Below, piece after piece: positions 1 to 8,593 of a stretch of 64,000 bases of DNA. Below the pieces are notes generated by a model. That model was not told the origin of the DNA and did not search any database. It saw only the letters and a list, made by a program, of their open reading frames with translations. The translations under genes and the position numbers were made by a program. The first letter of the stretch is position 1, and the number at the start of each line of letters is the position of its first letter. The stretch is from Roseibium sp. MMSF_3544. Its GTDB lineage: Bacteria; Pseudomonadota; Alphaproteobacteria; Rhizobiales; Stappiaceae. The stretch is taken from contig NZ_JASHKA010000015.1 of assembly GCF_030732845.1 (NCBI RefSeq), forward strand, positions 91,525 through 155,524, written 5' to 3'.

Positions 1-391
1 ACAGCTCGGCCTGTCGCCGTGGATGATCCTGATCCTGATGCAGCTTTCGTTCCTGGTGATGGGCACCTTTCTGGACGATACGGCCATGCTGGTGATTGTG
101 GCGCCGCTCTACGTCCCGCTGGTCGCGACGCTGGATCTGGGCATGCCGCGTGGCGACATCCTTATCTGGTACGGGGTGCTTTATACGATCACCACCCAGA
201 TCGCCTATATGACGCCACCCTTTGGCTACAACCTTTTCCTGATGCGTGCGATGGCGCCAAAGAACATCAGCATGCGCGACATCTATGGCTCGATCACGCC
301 ATTCGTTCTTGTGATGATTCTGGCGCTCGTCATCATCATGATTTTTCCGGAAATCGCCCTTTGGCTGCCAAACCTGATCTATGGCAAGTAG
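1..391 (+). CDS. TRAP transporter large permease (DctM family), C-terminal part
   Basis: Cut by the left edge; the reading frame is open from base 2. The visible ~130 residues are the end of a DctM-type TRAP large membrane subunit: hydrophobic helices, the family-typical stretch TTQIAYMTPPFGYNLFLMR, and a final hydrophobic helix ending in LWLPNLIYGK. DctM forms the sodium-coupled transport channel in the inner membrane. The matching solute-binding protein follows about 120 bp downstream on the same strand, so this is the end of a dctQM-dctP type operon with the binding protein last. The substrate cannot be read from the fragment; the amine/alcohol metabolism genes downstream hint at a nitrogenous or hydroxylated organic compound. 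Confidence 0.93.
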   Translation, partial: QLGLSPWMILILMQLSFLVMGTFLDDTAMLVIVAPLYVPLVATLDLGMPRGDILIWYGVLYTITTQIAYMTPPFGYNLFLMRAMAPKNISMRDIYGSITPFVLVMILALVIIMIFPEIALWLPNLIYGK

Positions 392-437
392 CCGCTCGGC
401 GTTGAACAAAAACAATAAGGTCTGGAGGAAACGGACT

Positions 438-521
438 ATGAACAGCGGCAAGAAGACCCTTGAGACGGTCAAGCCGCACGGACCGTACACTGAAAATAGG
501 GGAACTTACGATGACAAATAG
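438..521 (+). CDS. possible 27-residue small ORF before dctP
   Basis: A very short ORF that starts ATG seven bases after a strong Shine-Dalgarno (GGAGGAAA, 425-432) and ends with TAG inside the first codons of dctP, overlapping it by 11 bp. The peptide is polar and charged with no signal or membrane segment. The strong ribosome-binding site and overlap suggest translational coupling to dctP or a coding leader, but a non-coding dctP leader is equally possible. I do not recognise a family. Confidence 0.3.
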   Translation: MNSGKKTLETVKPHGPYTENRGTYDDK

Positions 522-1560
522 ACGTGATTTTCTGAAGAAGGCCGGGTTGGGCACTGCCGCAGCTGCAGGCGCGACAACCCTGGCGGCACCTGCTGTGCTT
601 GCACAGGAGCCCATCAAATGGCGCTTGCAGACTTACGCCGGTGGTGCACTTGGTGAGCACGTCACCAAGCCGATGGTGGACTACGTCAACAATGCGTCGA
701 ATGGCGAACTGCAGATCGAGCTGTTCTACGCCGATCAGATCGTGCCAACGGGTGAGCTCTTCCAGGCGCTGCAGCGCGGCACAATCGACGCGGTGCATTC
801 CGACGATGACTCCATGGCATCACCGACGCCCTTGCGCCAGTTCGGCGGATACTTCCCGTTTGCAACGAAGCACATCCTCGATGTGCCGGTGCTGTTCAAT
901 CAATATGGCCTCGCCGACATCTGGCGGTCCGAATACGAGAAGGTTGGCGTCGCCTGGATTTCTGCCGCAGGCCAGGATCCGTGCAACTTCAACACCAAGA
1001 AGGAAATCAAGTCGGTTGCCGACCTTGAAGGCCTGAAGCTTTACACCTTCCCGACGGCTGGCCGCTTCCTGTCCAAGTTCGGTGTGGTGCCGGTGTCGAT
1101 CCCTTACGAGGATGCCGAAGTGGCAGTCCAGACCGGTGAGCTCGACGGCATGGCCTGGTCCGGTATCACTGAGGACTATACGGTTGGCTGGGCTGACGTC
1201 ACCGACTACTTCCTGACCAACAACATCTCCGGCGCCTGGATCGGCTCGTGGTTTGTCAACCAGCAACGCTGGGCAGATCTGCCGCCGCATCTTCAACAGC
1301 TTGTTCTGGCCGCAACCGAAGCCGGTCACACATACCGGAACCAGTGGTACTGGGGTGGTGAGGCACGGCTGCGCGCGACCGGTGACAAGCTGCAGCTTCG
1401 CACTGTTCCGGCCGCCGAATGGGCCGAAGTTGAAAACGCAGCGAAGGATTTCTGGAAAGAGATTGCTGCGGAAGGCGAGTTGCAGGCCAAGATCATCTCG
1501 ATCTTCGAGGAATACAACTCTGTCATCAATCAGGCAGGACCTCCTTACAACTTCGGTTGA
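511..1560 (+). CDS. TRAP transporter solute-binding protein (DctP family)
   Basis: Periplasmic receptor that captures the substrate and hands it to the DctQM membrane pair. It has 349 residues, normal for the family. The start at 511 gives a Tat-type signal (RRDFLKKAG at residues 4-12, then an Ala-rich core ending around AVLAQ) and has GGGGA upstream; an in-frame start at 460 would add 17 residues and break the signal. Family features include the segment PFATKHILDVPVLFNQYG and the DGMAWSGITEDY region in the ligand-closing domain. The Tat signal suggests folding before export. It belongs with the DctM fragment at 1-391. Confidence 0.93.
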   Translation: MTNRRDFLKKAGLGTAAAAGATTLAAPAVLAQEPIKWRLQTYAGGALGEHVTKPMVDYVNNASNGELQIELFYADQIVPTGELFQALQRGTIDAVHSDDDSMASPTPLRQFGGYFPFATKHILDVPVLFNQYGLADIWRSEYEKVGVAWISAAGQDPCNFNTKKEIKSVADLEGLKLYTFPTAGRFLSKFGVVPVSIPYEDAEVAVQTGELDGMAWSGITEDYTVGWADVTDYFLTNNISGAWIGSWFVNQQRWADLPPHLQQLVLAATEAGHTYRNQWYWGGEARLRATGDKLQLRTVPAAEWAEVENAAKDFWKEIAAEGELQAKIISIFEEYNSVINQAGPPYNFG

Positions 1561-1649
1561 CATAACGACAATCGAGCTCCGGAGTTTCTGTCTTCGGAGC
1601 TCGTTCCATCGGCAGCGAAACCAACTCCACGAACGAGCGGACCAAGAAC

Positions 1650-3017
1650 ATGCCCGGCAACCTGACCTTTGATGCACTCAAAACGCTCGTCGCGTCCGGC
1701 GAGATCGACACGGTGCTCGCCTGTATCGTTGACATGCAGGGGCGGCTGATGGGCAAGCGGTTCCATGCCCAGCATTTCGTCGACACCGCCTATGACGAGA
1801 CCCATTGCTGCAACTACCTGCTGGCAACGGACCTGGAAATGTACACGGTCGAGGGTTACGCTGCGACAAGCTGGTCGGGCGGTTATGGCGACTATGTCAT
1901 GAAGCCGGATCTTTCCAGCATACGGAAGGTTCCGTGGCTTGAAGGCACCGCGATGATCCTGTGCGATGTGCAGGATCACCACACCCACAAGGACGTTCCC
2001 CATTCACCACGGGCCATGCTGAAGGCCCAGGTCGCGCGCCTGGCTGAAATGGGTCTGACGCCGATCATGGCAACCGAGCTGGAATTTTTCCTGTTCGAAA
2101 AGAGTTTCGATGAGATCCGGAAGGAAGGCTTCCGCGATCTTGAGCCGATCTCCGGTTACAACGAAGACTACCATATCCTGCAGACCACCAAGGAAGAGGA
2201 CGTTCTGCGCCCCGTGCGCAACGGGCTTTATGGTGCAGGCATCCCGGTCGAGAACACCAAGGGCGAGGCGGAGACCGGCCAGGAAGAACTCAACATCAAA
2301 TACGCACCCGCGCTTGATACGGCCGAGTACCACACCATTGCCAAACACGCGGTCAAGGAGATTGCCTGGGCGAAAGGGCGGGCGGTTTCGTTCCTTTCCA
2401 AGTGGCGCAGCGACAAAGTCGGCTCTTCCTCGCACGTGCATCACTCCTTGTTCGACAAAGACGGCAACAATGTCTTTTGCGATGCGAACGGCGACTACGG
2501 CATGTCGGACACGATGCGGCACTATCTTGCCGGCATGATCAAGTATGCGCCTGAATACACCTATTTCCTGGCGCCCTATATCAACAGCTACAAACGGTTC
2601 CAGAAGGGCACCTTTGCTCCGACCAAAACCGTCTGGTCCGTCGATAACCGCACGGCCGGTTTCCGCCTTTGCGGTGAAGGCACCAAGGCGCTCCGCGTGG
2701 AATGCCGTATCGGTGGCTCGGACCTCAATCCTTATCTTGCGCTTGCAGCGCTGATTGCCGCAGGGGTCAAGGGGCTTGAGGAAAAGCTGCCGCTCGACCC
2801 GCCGACAACCGGCGATGTTTACGAGAACAGGAAGGCTAAGGAGATTCCGCACACCTTGCGTGATGCACGCGAGACCTTGCGCAAGTCGAAATTCCTGCGC
2901 GAAGCCTTTTCCGACGTGGTGATCGACCACTATGCCCGCGCGGCGGAATGGGAGATTGAGGATTTCGACCGCGCCGTCACCGACTATGAAGTCGCCCGCG
3001 GATTTGAGCGGGCGTGA
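1650..3017 (+). CDS. glutamine-synthetase-like gamma-glutamyl-amine ligase
   Basis: 455 residues, the length of class I/III glutamine synthetase relatives that ligate glutamate to amines (PuuA, IpuC, gamma-glutamylmethylamide synthetase) rather than ammonia. Visible landmarks in order: metal-ligand segment TELEFF, the ETGQEELN helix, SSHVHHSLFD, NSYKRF, then NRTAGFR and the VECRIGGSDLNPYLALAA nucleotide/metal site. The neighbours are a TRAP transporter, an aldehyde dehydrogenase and an alcohol dehydrogenase rather than nitrogen-regulation genes. This supports gamma-glutamylation of an imported amine followed by oxidation, as in the Puu route. The exact substrate is unknown; housekeeping GlnA is unlikely because the sequence and context differ. 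Confidence 0.85.
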   Translation: MPGNLTFDALKTLVASGEIDTVLACIVDMQGRLMGKRFHAQHFVDTAYDETHCCNYLLATDLEMYTVEGYAATSWSGGYGDYVMKPDLSSIRKVPWLEGTAMILCDVQDHHTHKDVPHSPRAMLKAQVARLAEMGLTPIMATELEFFLFEKSFDEIRKEGFRDLEPISGYNEDYHILQTTKEEDVLRPVRNGLYGAGIPVENTKGEAETGQEELNIKYAPALDTAEYHTIAKHAVKEIAWAKGRAVSFLSKWRSDKVGSSSHVHHSLFDKDGNNVFCDANGDYGMSDTMRHYLAGMIKYAPEYTYFLAPYINSYKRFQKGTFAPTKTVWSVDNRTAGFRLCGEGTKALRVECRIGGSDLNPYLALAALIAAGVKGLEEKLPLDPPTTGDVYENRKAKEIPHTLRDARETLRKSKFLREAFSDVVIDHYARAAEWEIEDFDRAVTDYEVARGFERA

Positions 3018-3044
3018 TGAAAATGAAGGTTGCCTTGGTTATCC

Positions 3045-3150
3045 CCTCATCCTGAGGAAGCGCGCAGCGCTGTCTCGAAGGATGGGCGGCAAGTTCCGTG
3101 CAAGTGGTCCATCCTTCGAGACGGACCTTGCGGTCCTCCTCAGGATGAGG
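3045..3150 (+). repeat. 106-bp dispersed palindromic intergenic repeat, copy 1
   Basis: Bounded by a perfect 14-bp terminal inverted repeat (CCTCATCCTGAGGA / TCCTCAGGATGAGG) with a second nested pair (GTCTCGAAGGAT / ATCCTTCGAGAC). Nearly the same element is at 6058-6165. It lies between two genes of one operon, so it would form a large hairpin in the mRNA. It resembles the RIME/palindromic-unit class of alphaproteobacterial intergenic elements. Confidence 0.85.
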
Positions 3151-3211
3151 GCTTGGCTTGGCAACCACTCTAACCAAAGAAACCTCGCAAAGAGGATGTA
3201 GTGAGGCAAAA

Positions 3212-4600
3212 ATGTCAGATGTGATCAAGCTGATCTCCCCCGTTGACGGGTCGGTTTATGTCGAACGCCCCGCTCTGGATGAGGCGGGTGTCGACAAGGT
3301 CGTGTCAGCGGCGAAAAGCGCTCAGGCCGCTTGGGCGGCGACGCCGATTGCAGAGCGCGTCGCCTATTGCGAAAAGGCGCTCGAAGCGTTGAAGGCGATG
3401 AACGACGAGGTCGTTCCGGAGCTTGCCTGGCAGATGGGCCGACCGGTGCGCTTCGGCGGCGAACTCGGAGGCACGATCGAGCGCACCGAATATTGCGCCA
3501 AGATCGCCGAAGAAGCGCTCGCCGACATCGAACGCACCGACAAGTCCGGTTTCAAGCGGTACCTGCGTCGTGTGCCGCTCGGCATCGTCATGGTGATCGC
3601 GCCCTGGAATTATCCGTTCATGACGGCAATCAACACGATCATGCCGGCGCTGATGGCCGGTAATGTGATCGTTCTGAAGCACGCCGCGCAGACATTGCTT
3701 GTCGGCGAGCGCCTGGCACAGGCTTTCGAGAGTGCGGGGCTTCCCAAAGGTGTTTTCCAGAACATCGTTCTGACCCATGCAGGGACTGAAAAACTGCTGG
3801 GGTCCGGGCTGATCGACCACGTTAATTTCACCGGTTCCGTCGGGGGCGGGCGCGCCATTGAAAAGGCGCTTGCCGGAACATTTGCGACGCTCGGACTGGA
3901 GCTCGGTGGCAAGGATCCGGCCTATGTCCGCGCGGATGCCGATCTCGATTACGCAATCGACAATCTGGTCGACGGAGCGTTCTACAATGCCGGGCAGTGC
4001 TGCTGTGGCATCGAGCGCGTCTATGTCCATGAAAGCCAGTTCGACAGGTTTGTCGACGGATTTGTCGACCTGACCAAGATGTATCGGCTCGGTAATCCGC
4101 TGGACGAAACCACAACGCTCGGCCCGATGGCCCAGGCACGCTTTGCCGCCTGGGTGCGCGAGCAGACGGATGAGGCTCTGCGCAAGGGCGCAAAGGCCCA
4201 TATCGACATGACGGCCTTTACCGAGAACAAGGACGGGACACCCTATCTCGCGCCACAGGTGCTGACCAACGTCAACCACCAGATGTCGGTGATGCGTGAG
4301 GAGAGTTTCGGACCGGTGGTCGGCATCATGAAGGTCAAGGACGATGAAGAAGCATTGCAGTTCATGAATGACAGCCCCTATGGCCTGACCGCGTCGATCT
4401 GGACCGAGGATGTCGAAGCAGCCGCTGAGATCGGTGACCGGATTGAAACCGGGACGGTCTTCATGAACCGTTGCGACTATCTCGATCCGGCCCTTGTCTG
4501 GACCGGTGTCAAGGAGACGGGCAAGGGCGCGGCACTTTCGGAGATCGGCTTCCACAACCTCACCCGGCCGAAGTCTTTCCACTTCCGCGTCGAGCATTGA
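3212..4600 (+). CDS. NAD(P)-dependent aldehyde dehydrogenase
   Basis: 462 residues. Oxidises an aldehyde to the acid in the cytoplasm. Visible motifs: APWNYP (substrate/cofactor domain), the Rossmann turn FTGSVGGGRAIE, LELGGKDPAYV with the general-base Glu, the catalytic segment FYNAGQCCCGIERVYVHES with the nucleophilic Cys, and EESFGPVVGI near the C-terminus. ATG at 3212 with GTGAGG upstream is chosen over the in-frame 3158, which would start inside the flank of the repeat. Context (ligase before, alcohol dehydrogenase after) fits oxidation of a gamma-glutamyl-amino aldehyde or another aldehyde made by the downstream enzyme. Confidence 0.93.
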   Translation: MSDVIKLISPVDGSVYVERPALDEAGVDKVVSAAKSAQAAWAATPIAERVAYCEKALEALKAMNDEVVPELAWQMGRPVRFGGELGGTIERTEYCAKIAEEALADIERTDKSGFKRYLRRVPLGIVMVIAPWNYPFMTAINTIMPALMAGNVIVLKHAAQTLLVGERLAQAFESAGLPKGVFQNIVLTHAGTEKLLGSGLIDHVNFTGSVGGGRAIEKALAGTFATLGLELGGKDPAYVRADADLDYAIDNLVDGAFYNAGQCCCGIERVYVHESQFDRFVDGFVDLTKMYRLGNPLDETTTLGPMAQARFAAWVREQTDEALRKGAKAHIDMTAFTENKDGTPYLAPQVLTNVNHQMSVMREESFGPVVGIMKVKDDEEALQFMNDSPYGLTASIWTEDVEAAAEIGDRIETGTVFMNRCDYLDPALVWTGVKETGKGAALSEIGFHNLTRPKSFHFRVEH

Positions 4601-4765
4601 GGCAGGAGACACGGAGCAGGCTTCTTTCAGAAGTTCAGGATTGTCACTCCGGCTGAAACGAAGTGGACGGCGGGGTGACAAATCGGTGCATTGGAAAACT
4701 GTCCTGCGCAACCGCCCAAGAATTCGGTTCGATAAACTCTTTCAATTCGCAAACACGAGACACCC

Positions 4766-5929
4766 ATGAGCTCACTTCCATCCGTCAACTGGTCCTATCC
4801 GACCTCCGTCCGTTTCGGTGTCGGCCGCATCAAGGAACTTCCTGATGCGGTCAAGGCGGCCGGCATGTCCAATCCCTTGCTGGTGACCGACCCGGGCCTT
4901 GCCAGTCTTCCGATGGTCGCGGACGCGATCGCGAGCCTCGAATCGGCAGGCCTGTCTGCGGCGGTCTTTTCAGACGTCAAACCGAACCCGGTCGACAGCA
5001 ACATTTCCGCAGGGGTTGCTGCGTTCAAGGCGGGTGGGCATGACGGTGTCATCGCCTTTGGCGGCGGGTCCGGTCTTGATGCCGGCAAGCTGATCGCCTT
5101 CATGTCCGGCCAGACACGCCCGATCTGGGACTTTGAAGATATCGGCGACTGGTGGACCCGCGCTGATGCGAGCGGTATCGCGCCCATCGTTGCCGTGCCG
5201 ACCACGGCGGGTACCGGATCTGAAGTCGGCCGTGCAGGGGTCGTCACAAACGAGGAAACCCACACGAAGAAGGTTATCTTCCACCCGAAGATGCTGCCGG
5301 AAATCGTGATCTGCGATCCGGAACTGACCGTCGGCATGCCGCGTTTCATCACAGTGGGTACAGGCATGGATGCACTTGCTCATTGCCTGGAGGCCTACTC
5401 GGCACCGATGTATCACCCGATGTCCGAGGGCATTGCTCTGGAAGGCATGCGGCTGGTGTTCGAGAACCTGCCGAAGGTTGCCGCCGACGGGTCTGATCTG
5501 GAAGCGCGCGGGCACCTGATGAGCGCGGCGGCCATGGGCGCTGTCGCCTTCCAGAAGGGCCTTGGTGCGATACACTCCCTGTCCCATCCCGTCGGTGCCC
5601 TCTACGATACGCACCACGGCATGACCAACGCGGTTTTCATGCCTTACGTGATGCAGTTCAACCGGTCAGCGATCGAACAGAAATTCGAACGTCTTGCCGG
5701 TTTCCTCGGCATCTCGGGAGGTTATCAGGGCGTGCTCGATGCCGTTTTGAAGCTGCGCGACGACCTCGACGTCCCGCATACGCTTTCCGGTCTCAACGTG
5801 GACGACAGCAAACGCGAGCTGATCGCGGAGATGGCCATCGTGGACCCGACAGCCGGTGGCAACCCGGTTGAGCTTACCAAGGGCGGCGCCCTTGAGATTT
5901 TCGACAAGGCGCAGAGCGGAACGGTTTGA
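4766..5929 (+). CDS. iron-containing alcohol dehydrogenase (group III)
   Basis: 387 residues, full length. The family oxidises alcohols to aldehydes with NAD(P) and an Fe(II)/Zn(II) ion. Motifs: the nucleotide-binding GGGSGLDAGK, the AVPTTAGTGSE stretch, DALAHCLEAY (a metal His) and AIHSLSHPVGALYDTHHG with the remaining metal histidines. It follows the aldehyde dehydrogenase by 165 bp; the pair would convert an alcohol to an acid in two steps. The gap before it contains no recognisable gene. Confidence 0.93.
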   Translation: MSSLPSVNWSYPTSVRFGVGRIKELPDAVKAAGMSNPLLVTDPGLASLPMVADAIASLESAGLSAAVFSDVKPNPVDSNISAGVAAFKAGGHDGVIAFGGGSGLDAGKLIAFMSGQTRPIWDFEDIGDWWTRADASGIAPIVAVPTTAGTGSEVGRAGVVTNEETHTKKVIFHPKMLPEIVICDPELTVGMPRFITVGTGMDALAHCLEAYSAPMYHPMSEGIALEGMRLVFENLPKVAADGSDLEARGHLMSAAAMGAVAFQKGLGAIHSLSHPVGALYDTHHGMTNAVFMPYVMQFNRSAIEQKFERLAGFLGISGGYQGVLDAVLKLRDDLDVPHTLSGLNVDDSKRELIAEMAIVDPTAGGNPVELTKGGALEIFDKAQSGTV

Positions 5930-6057
5930 GTCGCTGAAATTGCGCCAGCTCTCTGATCCCGTATTTCCGTTGCGCTCCTTCCGGGATCACGGTTATGAGC
6001 TTTGTCCGACCGGCCACGTTGAAAATGGATCCAACTTCGGGTCTGAAAAAAACAGAA

Positions 6058-6165
6058 CCTCATCCTGAGGAGGACTGTAAGGTCCGTCTCGAAGGAAAGG
6101 CCTCATAGTTCGGAGCAAGGTGTCCATCCTTCGAGACGCTGCTCGCGCAGCTCCTCAGGATGAGG
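6058..6165 (+). repeat. 108-bp dispersed palindromic intergenic repeat, copy 2
   Basis: Same 14-bp terminal inverted repeat and nested GTCTCGAAGGA / TCCTTCGAGAC arms as the copy at 3045-3150; the centre differs. It sits in the 373-bp gap between the alcohol dehydrogenase end (5929) and the convergent membrane-protein gene (ends 6303). Apart from this repeat and the terminator at 6229 I see nothing else in that gap. Confidence 0.85.
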
Positions 6166-6228
6166 CTTGCATGGGGCTCCGCTGTGCTTCGTCCGGTATG
6201 GCGGTTTTGAGGGCTCAAAAAGAAAAAG

Positions 6229-6247
6229 CGCGCCACTAAGTGGCGCG
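6229..6247. terminator. bidirectional intrinsic terminator
   Basis: Perfect 8-bp stem CGCGCCAC/GTGGCGCG with a TAA loop. It is followed on the + strand by TTCTTTTC and preceded by AAAAAGAAAAA, which gives a T-rich tail on the - strand. It lies between convergent genes and would stop both transcripts. Confidence 0.85.
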
Positions 6248-6302
6248 TTCTTTTCAGATGGGCGTTGGCCGCCCTTATAGTTAGACGTCTTCTTCTTGTT
6301 AT

Positions 6303-6815
6303 TCAGGTGTGCTGCTGGCGTTCGACCAGTTTCAGCATGGCGACCATGACGATCCCGTAGAGGACGTGACCAACAAGGGCAACCCAGACGATGCCGGTGA
6401 AGTTCAGGAAGAACGGCAGGCCGGCGAGGGACGTGATGCCACCGATGGCGAAAACCCAGAGACCGAAGCCGTAGATTGCGGACGGGATAAACCAGTGGGT
6501 GTCGCCGACAACGCGTTGCCAGAGCGGTGCGAAGATGAACATCCAACCAATCGGATAGCCGATCAGTCCGACGACATAGAAGTGCACGAAGTAACCTGCG
6601 AATGCATTGTTGGGAAGTCCGAGGCTGCCGAGCAGGCTTTGGGCCAGACCATGCGGGGACAGTTTGGCAAATCCGAGCGCGGGGCTGATCACCTGGCCCC
6701 AGAGGTCGAATGCTACCGTGGCGAAGAAACCCGTGATGAACATCAGCCCGAGCGTGTTGAAGTTGATCGCGGGCAGCGCCCTGACCTCGCGATGTTCAGA
6801 TGTGAGTACGGTCAT
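6303..6815 (-). CDS. small integral membrane protein of unknown function
   Basis: 170 residues with about four hydrophobic segments: MFITGFFATVAF near 28-40, a segment around residues 80-97, YGFGLWVFAIGGI near 112-125 and WVALVGHVLYGIVMVAML near the C-terminus. It resembles uncharacterised alphaproteobacterial membrane proteins (DUF6789-like), but I cannot assign a function. It is a single gene ending at the shared terminator and lies downstream of rtcR on the same strand with a 191-bp gap, so it is probably not part of the RNA-repair unit. Confidence 0.75.
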   Translation of the reverse strand: MTVLTSEHREVRALPAINFNTLGLMFITGFFATVAFDLWGQVISPALGFAKLSPHGLAQSLLGSLGLPNNAFAGYFVHFYVVGLIGYPIGWMFIFAPLWQRVVGDTHWFIPSAIYGFGLWVFAIGGITSLAGLPFFLNFTGIVWVALVGHVLYGIVMVAMLKLVERQQHT

Positions 6816-7006
6816 GTTGATTAGCCTTCCAGATTAGAATTCCTGTTGCGCCCTTGATTTAGGAAGGCCGCCGGTAACTTGCATTCAACTGGGTGTTCCT
6901 CGTTCTGACGTTTATTTCAGCGTCAGCTCGCGCGTTTTCACGCGGACGCGATGTCGCCGTTATGAGCTTCGCGGGCGTTGCAGCGGCGAGGGGATAGGAA
7001 AGATGA

Positions 7007-8593
7007 CTAGCTATCTTCCGCGGTGACGGCGGCCCAGTTCAAGCTGAACCGGTCGAGGTATTTCTTGAGCCGGTCGGCGTCGTTTCGGCTTGTCCTTGTT
7101 GCGCGTGAGGCCGCGAACAGCGTCCTGCCTGCCGCACTCAAGGAGGGGCTCTTGCGGCAAATACGGATCACGTAGGCCAGCTGTACCTTGTCGAAGGCGT
7201 CGATCTCCGTAACCCCGTCGCCAAGGAGATCCTGCAGCAGAACATCATCAGGGTTGGTTTCGGCGCTGGTCCACTGGCGCTCAAGCGCCTCGACTTCCTG
7301 CTGCACAAGGGAAAGGGTGATGCGTCCGCGCGGAGCCAGCGTGCACAGGCGCTGCACCGATGCGCCAAGGTCGCGGAAGTTGCCGGGCCATGGCGTCGCC
7401 GGAGACACGGCAAAATCCAGGTAGCGGGTGCGCGCGTCCGCGTTGAAGCCGACCCGGTTGCCGAGGAGTTTTTCGGACCTGTCGAGTTCAAACTCGATAT
7501 TGGGTTCAATATCCTCGCGCCGTTCGGTGAGCGACGGCAACCGGAACGTCCAGAGATTTAGTCTTGCATAAAGGTCCGGCCGGAACCGTCCTTCCGAGAC
7601 GAGCTGCCCGAGGTTGCGGTTGGTGCCTGCGATCAGCTGGAAGCGGCTGGTGATCTCGTGATCGGAGCCGACCGGCAGGAAGCGGCCGGTCTCGACGGCG
7701 TGCAGGATCATCGCCTGCTCGTCGAGCCCGAGTTCGTTGATCTCGTCCAGGAACAGCACGCCGCCATCGGCTTCGCGCAGCAATCCGCGTCGGTCCGGGC
7801 TCCCGGTGCCCATCGACCCCCGTCGATGACCGAAAAGGCTGGACATGGCGCGCTCGCCTTTAAGGGTCGCACAATTCACGTGAACCAGTCGGCCCTTGAC
7901 CCTGCGCCGCTGAAGCTTCAGCTCGTAGATGCGTTCGGCCAGCTCGCTCTTTCCCGTCCCCGTATCTCCAAGCAGCAGGAGAGGGGCGTCGGTGTTGGTG
8001 GCGACCAGCTCGATCCGCTCGATCAGTCCGTTGAAGGCTGTGTTCCGCGTTTCTATGCCTGCCTTCAGAAGTGCGTTGTACTCTTCTGCAACGAGATCGA
8101 AGCGTTGCTGAAGGGCGTCGTAGCGGGAAAGGTCGAGATCGACAATGTTGTACTGGCCGTTGAGATCGCCGTCCTCACCGCGTGGCGGCGAGGTTTGTAC
8201 GAGCTTGGCCGGAACGTGGCGGGACTCGGTCAGCAGGAACCAGCAGATCTGGGCGACGTGCGTCCCTGTCGTCAGATGGACGAAATAGTCCTCGCGATCC
8301 TCGTCGAACCCGTAGTCGCGCGCGAAGTCGAACAGGGCGCCATAGACTTCCTGAAAGTCCCACGGATCGCGCAGATCAACCTGTTGCAGCAGCACCTCGG
8401 TCGCAGGGCTGGCGTCCTCGATCTCGCGTTTCACGTTCTGAGCCAGACGATGATGGGCTCTGTCGTAAAGCAGTTCCAGACGGTGAACCGGAAAGCGGCC
8501 ATGCTGGGTCACGGCAATCGAGGGTCGCCACCGACGCTTCTTGCCGGCGTCAAGTTGGGTGCCGAGAAAGCCGATGACGACGTTCTTTTTCAA
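7007..8593 (-). CDS. rtcR: RtcR: CARF-domain, sigma54-type activator of the RNA repair operon
   Basis: 528 residues. An N-terminal CARF (Rossmann-like) sensor spans roughly 1-175, an AAA+ domain ~185-420, and a C-terminal helical DNA-binding part follows. Walker A GDTGTGKS is at 209-216 and Walker B VLFLDE at 279-284. RtcR proteins are activators of rtcBA and rsr; published work links their CARF domain to sensing RNA ends with 2',3'-cyclic phosphate. The start is TTG at 8593 with no clear Shine-Dalgarno, chosen because KKNVVIGFLGTQLD matches the family N-terminus. It is divergent from rsr. Oddity: the loop that is normally GAFTGA reads GSMGTG here (see findings). Confidence 0.93.
   Translation of the reverse strand: MKKNVVIGFLGTQLDAGKKRRWRPSIAVTQHGRFPVHRLELLYDRAHHRLAQNVKREIEDASPATEVLLQQVDLRDPWDFQEVYGALFDFARDYGFDEDREDYFVHLTTGTHVAQICWFLLTESRHVPAKLVQTSPPRGEDGDLNGQYNIVDLDLSRYDALQQRFDLVAEEYNALLKAGIETRNTAFNGLIERIELVATNTDAPLLLLGDTGTGKSELAERIYELKLQRRRVKGRLVHVNCATLKGERAMSSLFGHRRGSMGTGSPDRRGLLREADGGVLFLDEINELGLDEQAMILHAVETGRFLPVGSDHEITSRFQLIAGTNRNLGQLVSEGRFRPDLYARLNLWTFRLPSLTERREDIEPNIEFELDRSEKLLGNRVGFNADARTRYLDFAVSPATPWPGNFRDLGASVQRLCTLAPRGRITLSLVQQEVEALERQWTSAETNPDDVLLQDLLGDGVTEIDAFDKVQLAYVIRICRKSPSLSAAGRTLFAASRATRTSRNDADRLKKYLDRFSLNWAAVTAEDS

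Noticed and set aside
3045..3150. Insertion-sequence remnant
   Set aside because: No transposase fragment or target duplication; two copies with symmetrical arms fit a non-autonomous palindromic repeat better.
7007..8593. CARF domain as a sign of a type III CRISPR system
   Set aside because: The protein is RtcR by its AAA+ domain and neighbours; no repeat-spacer array or cas gene is present in the window.
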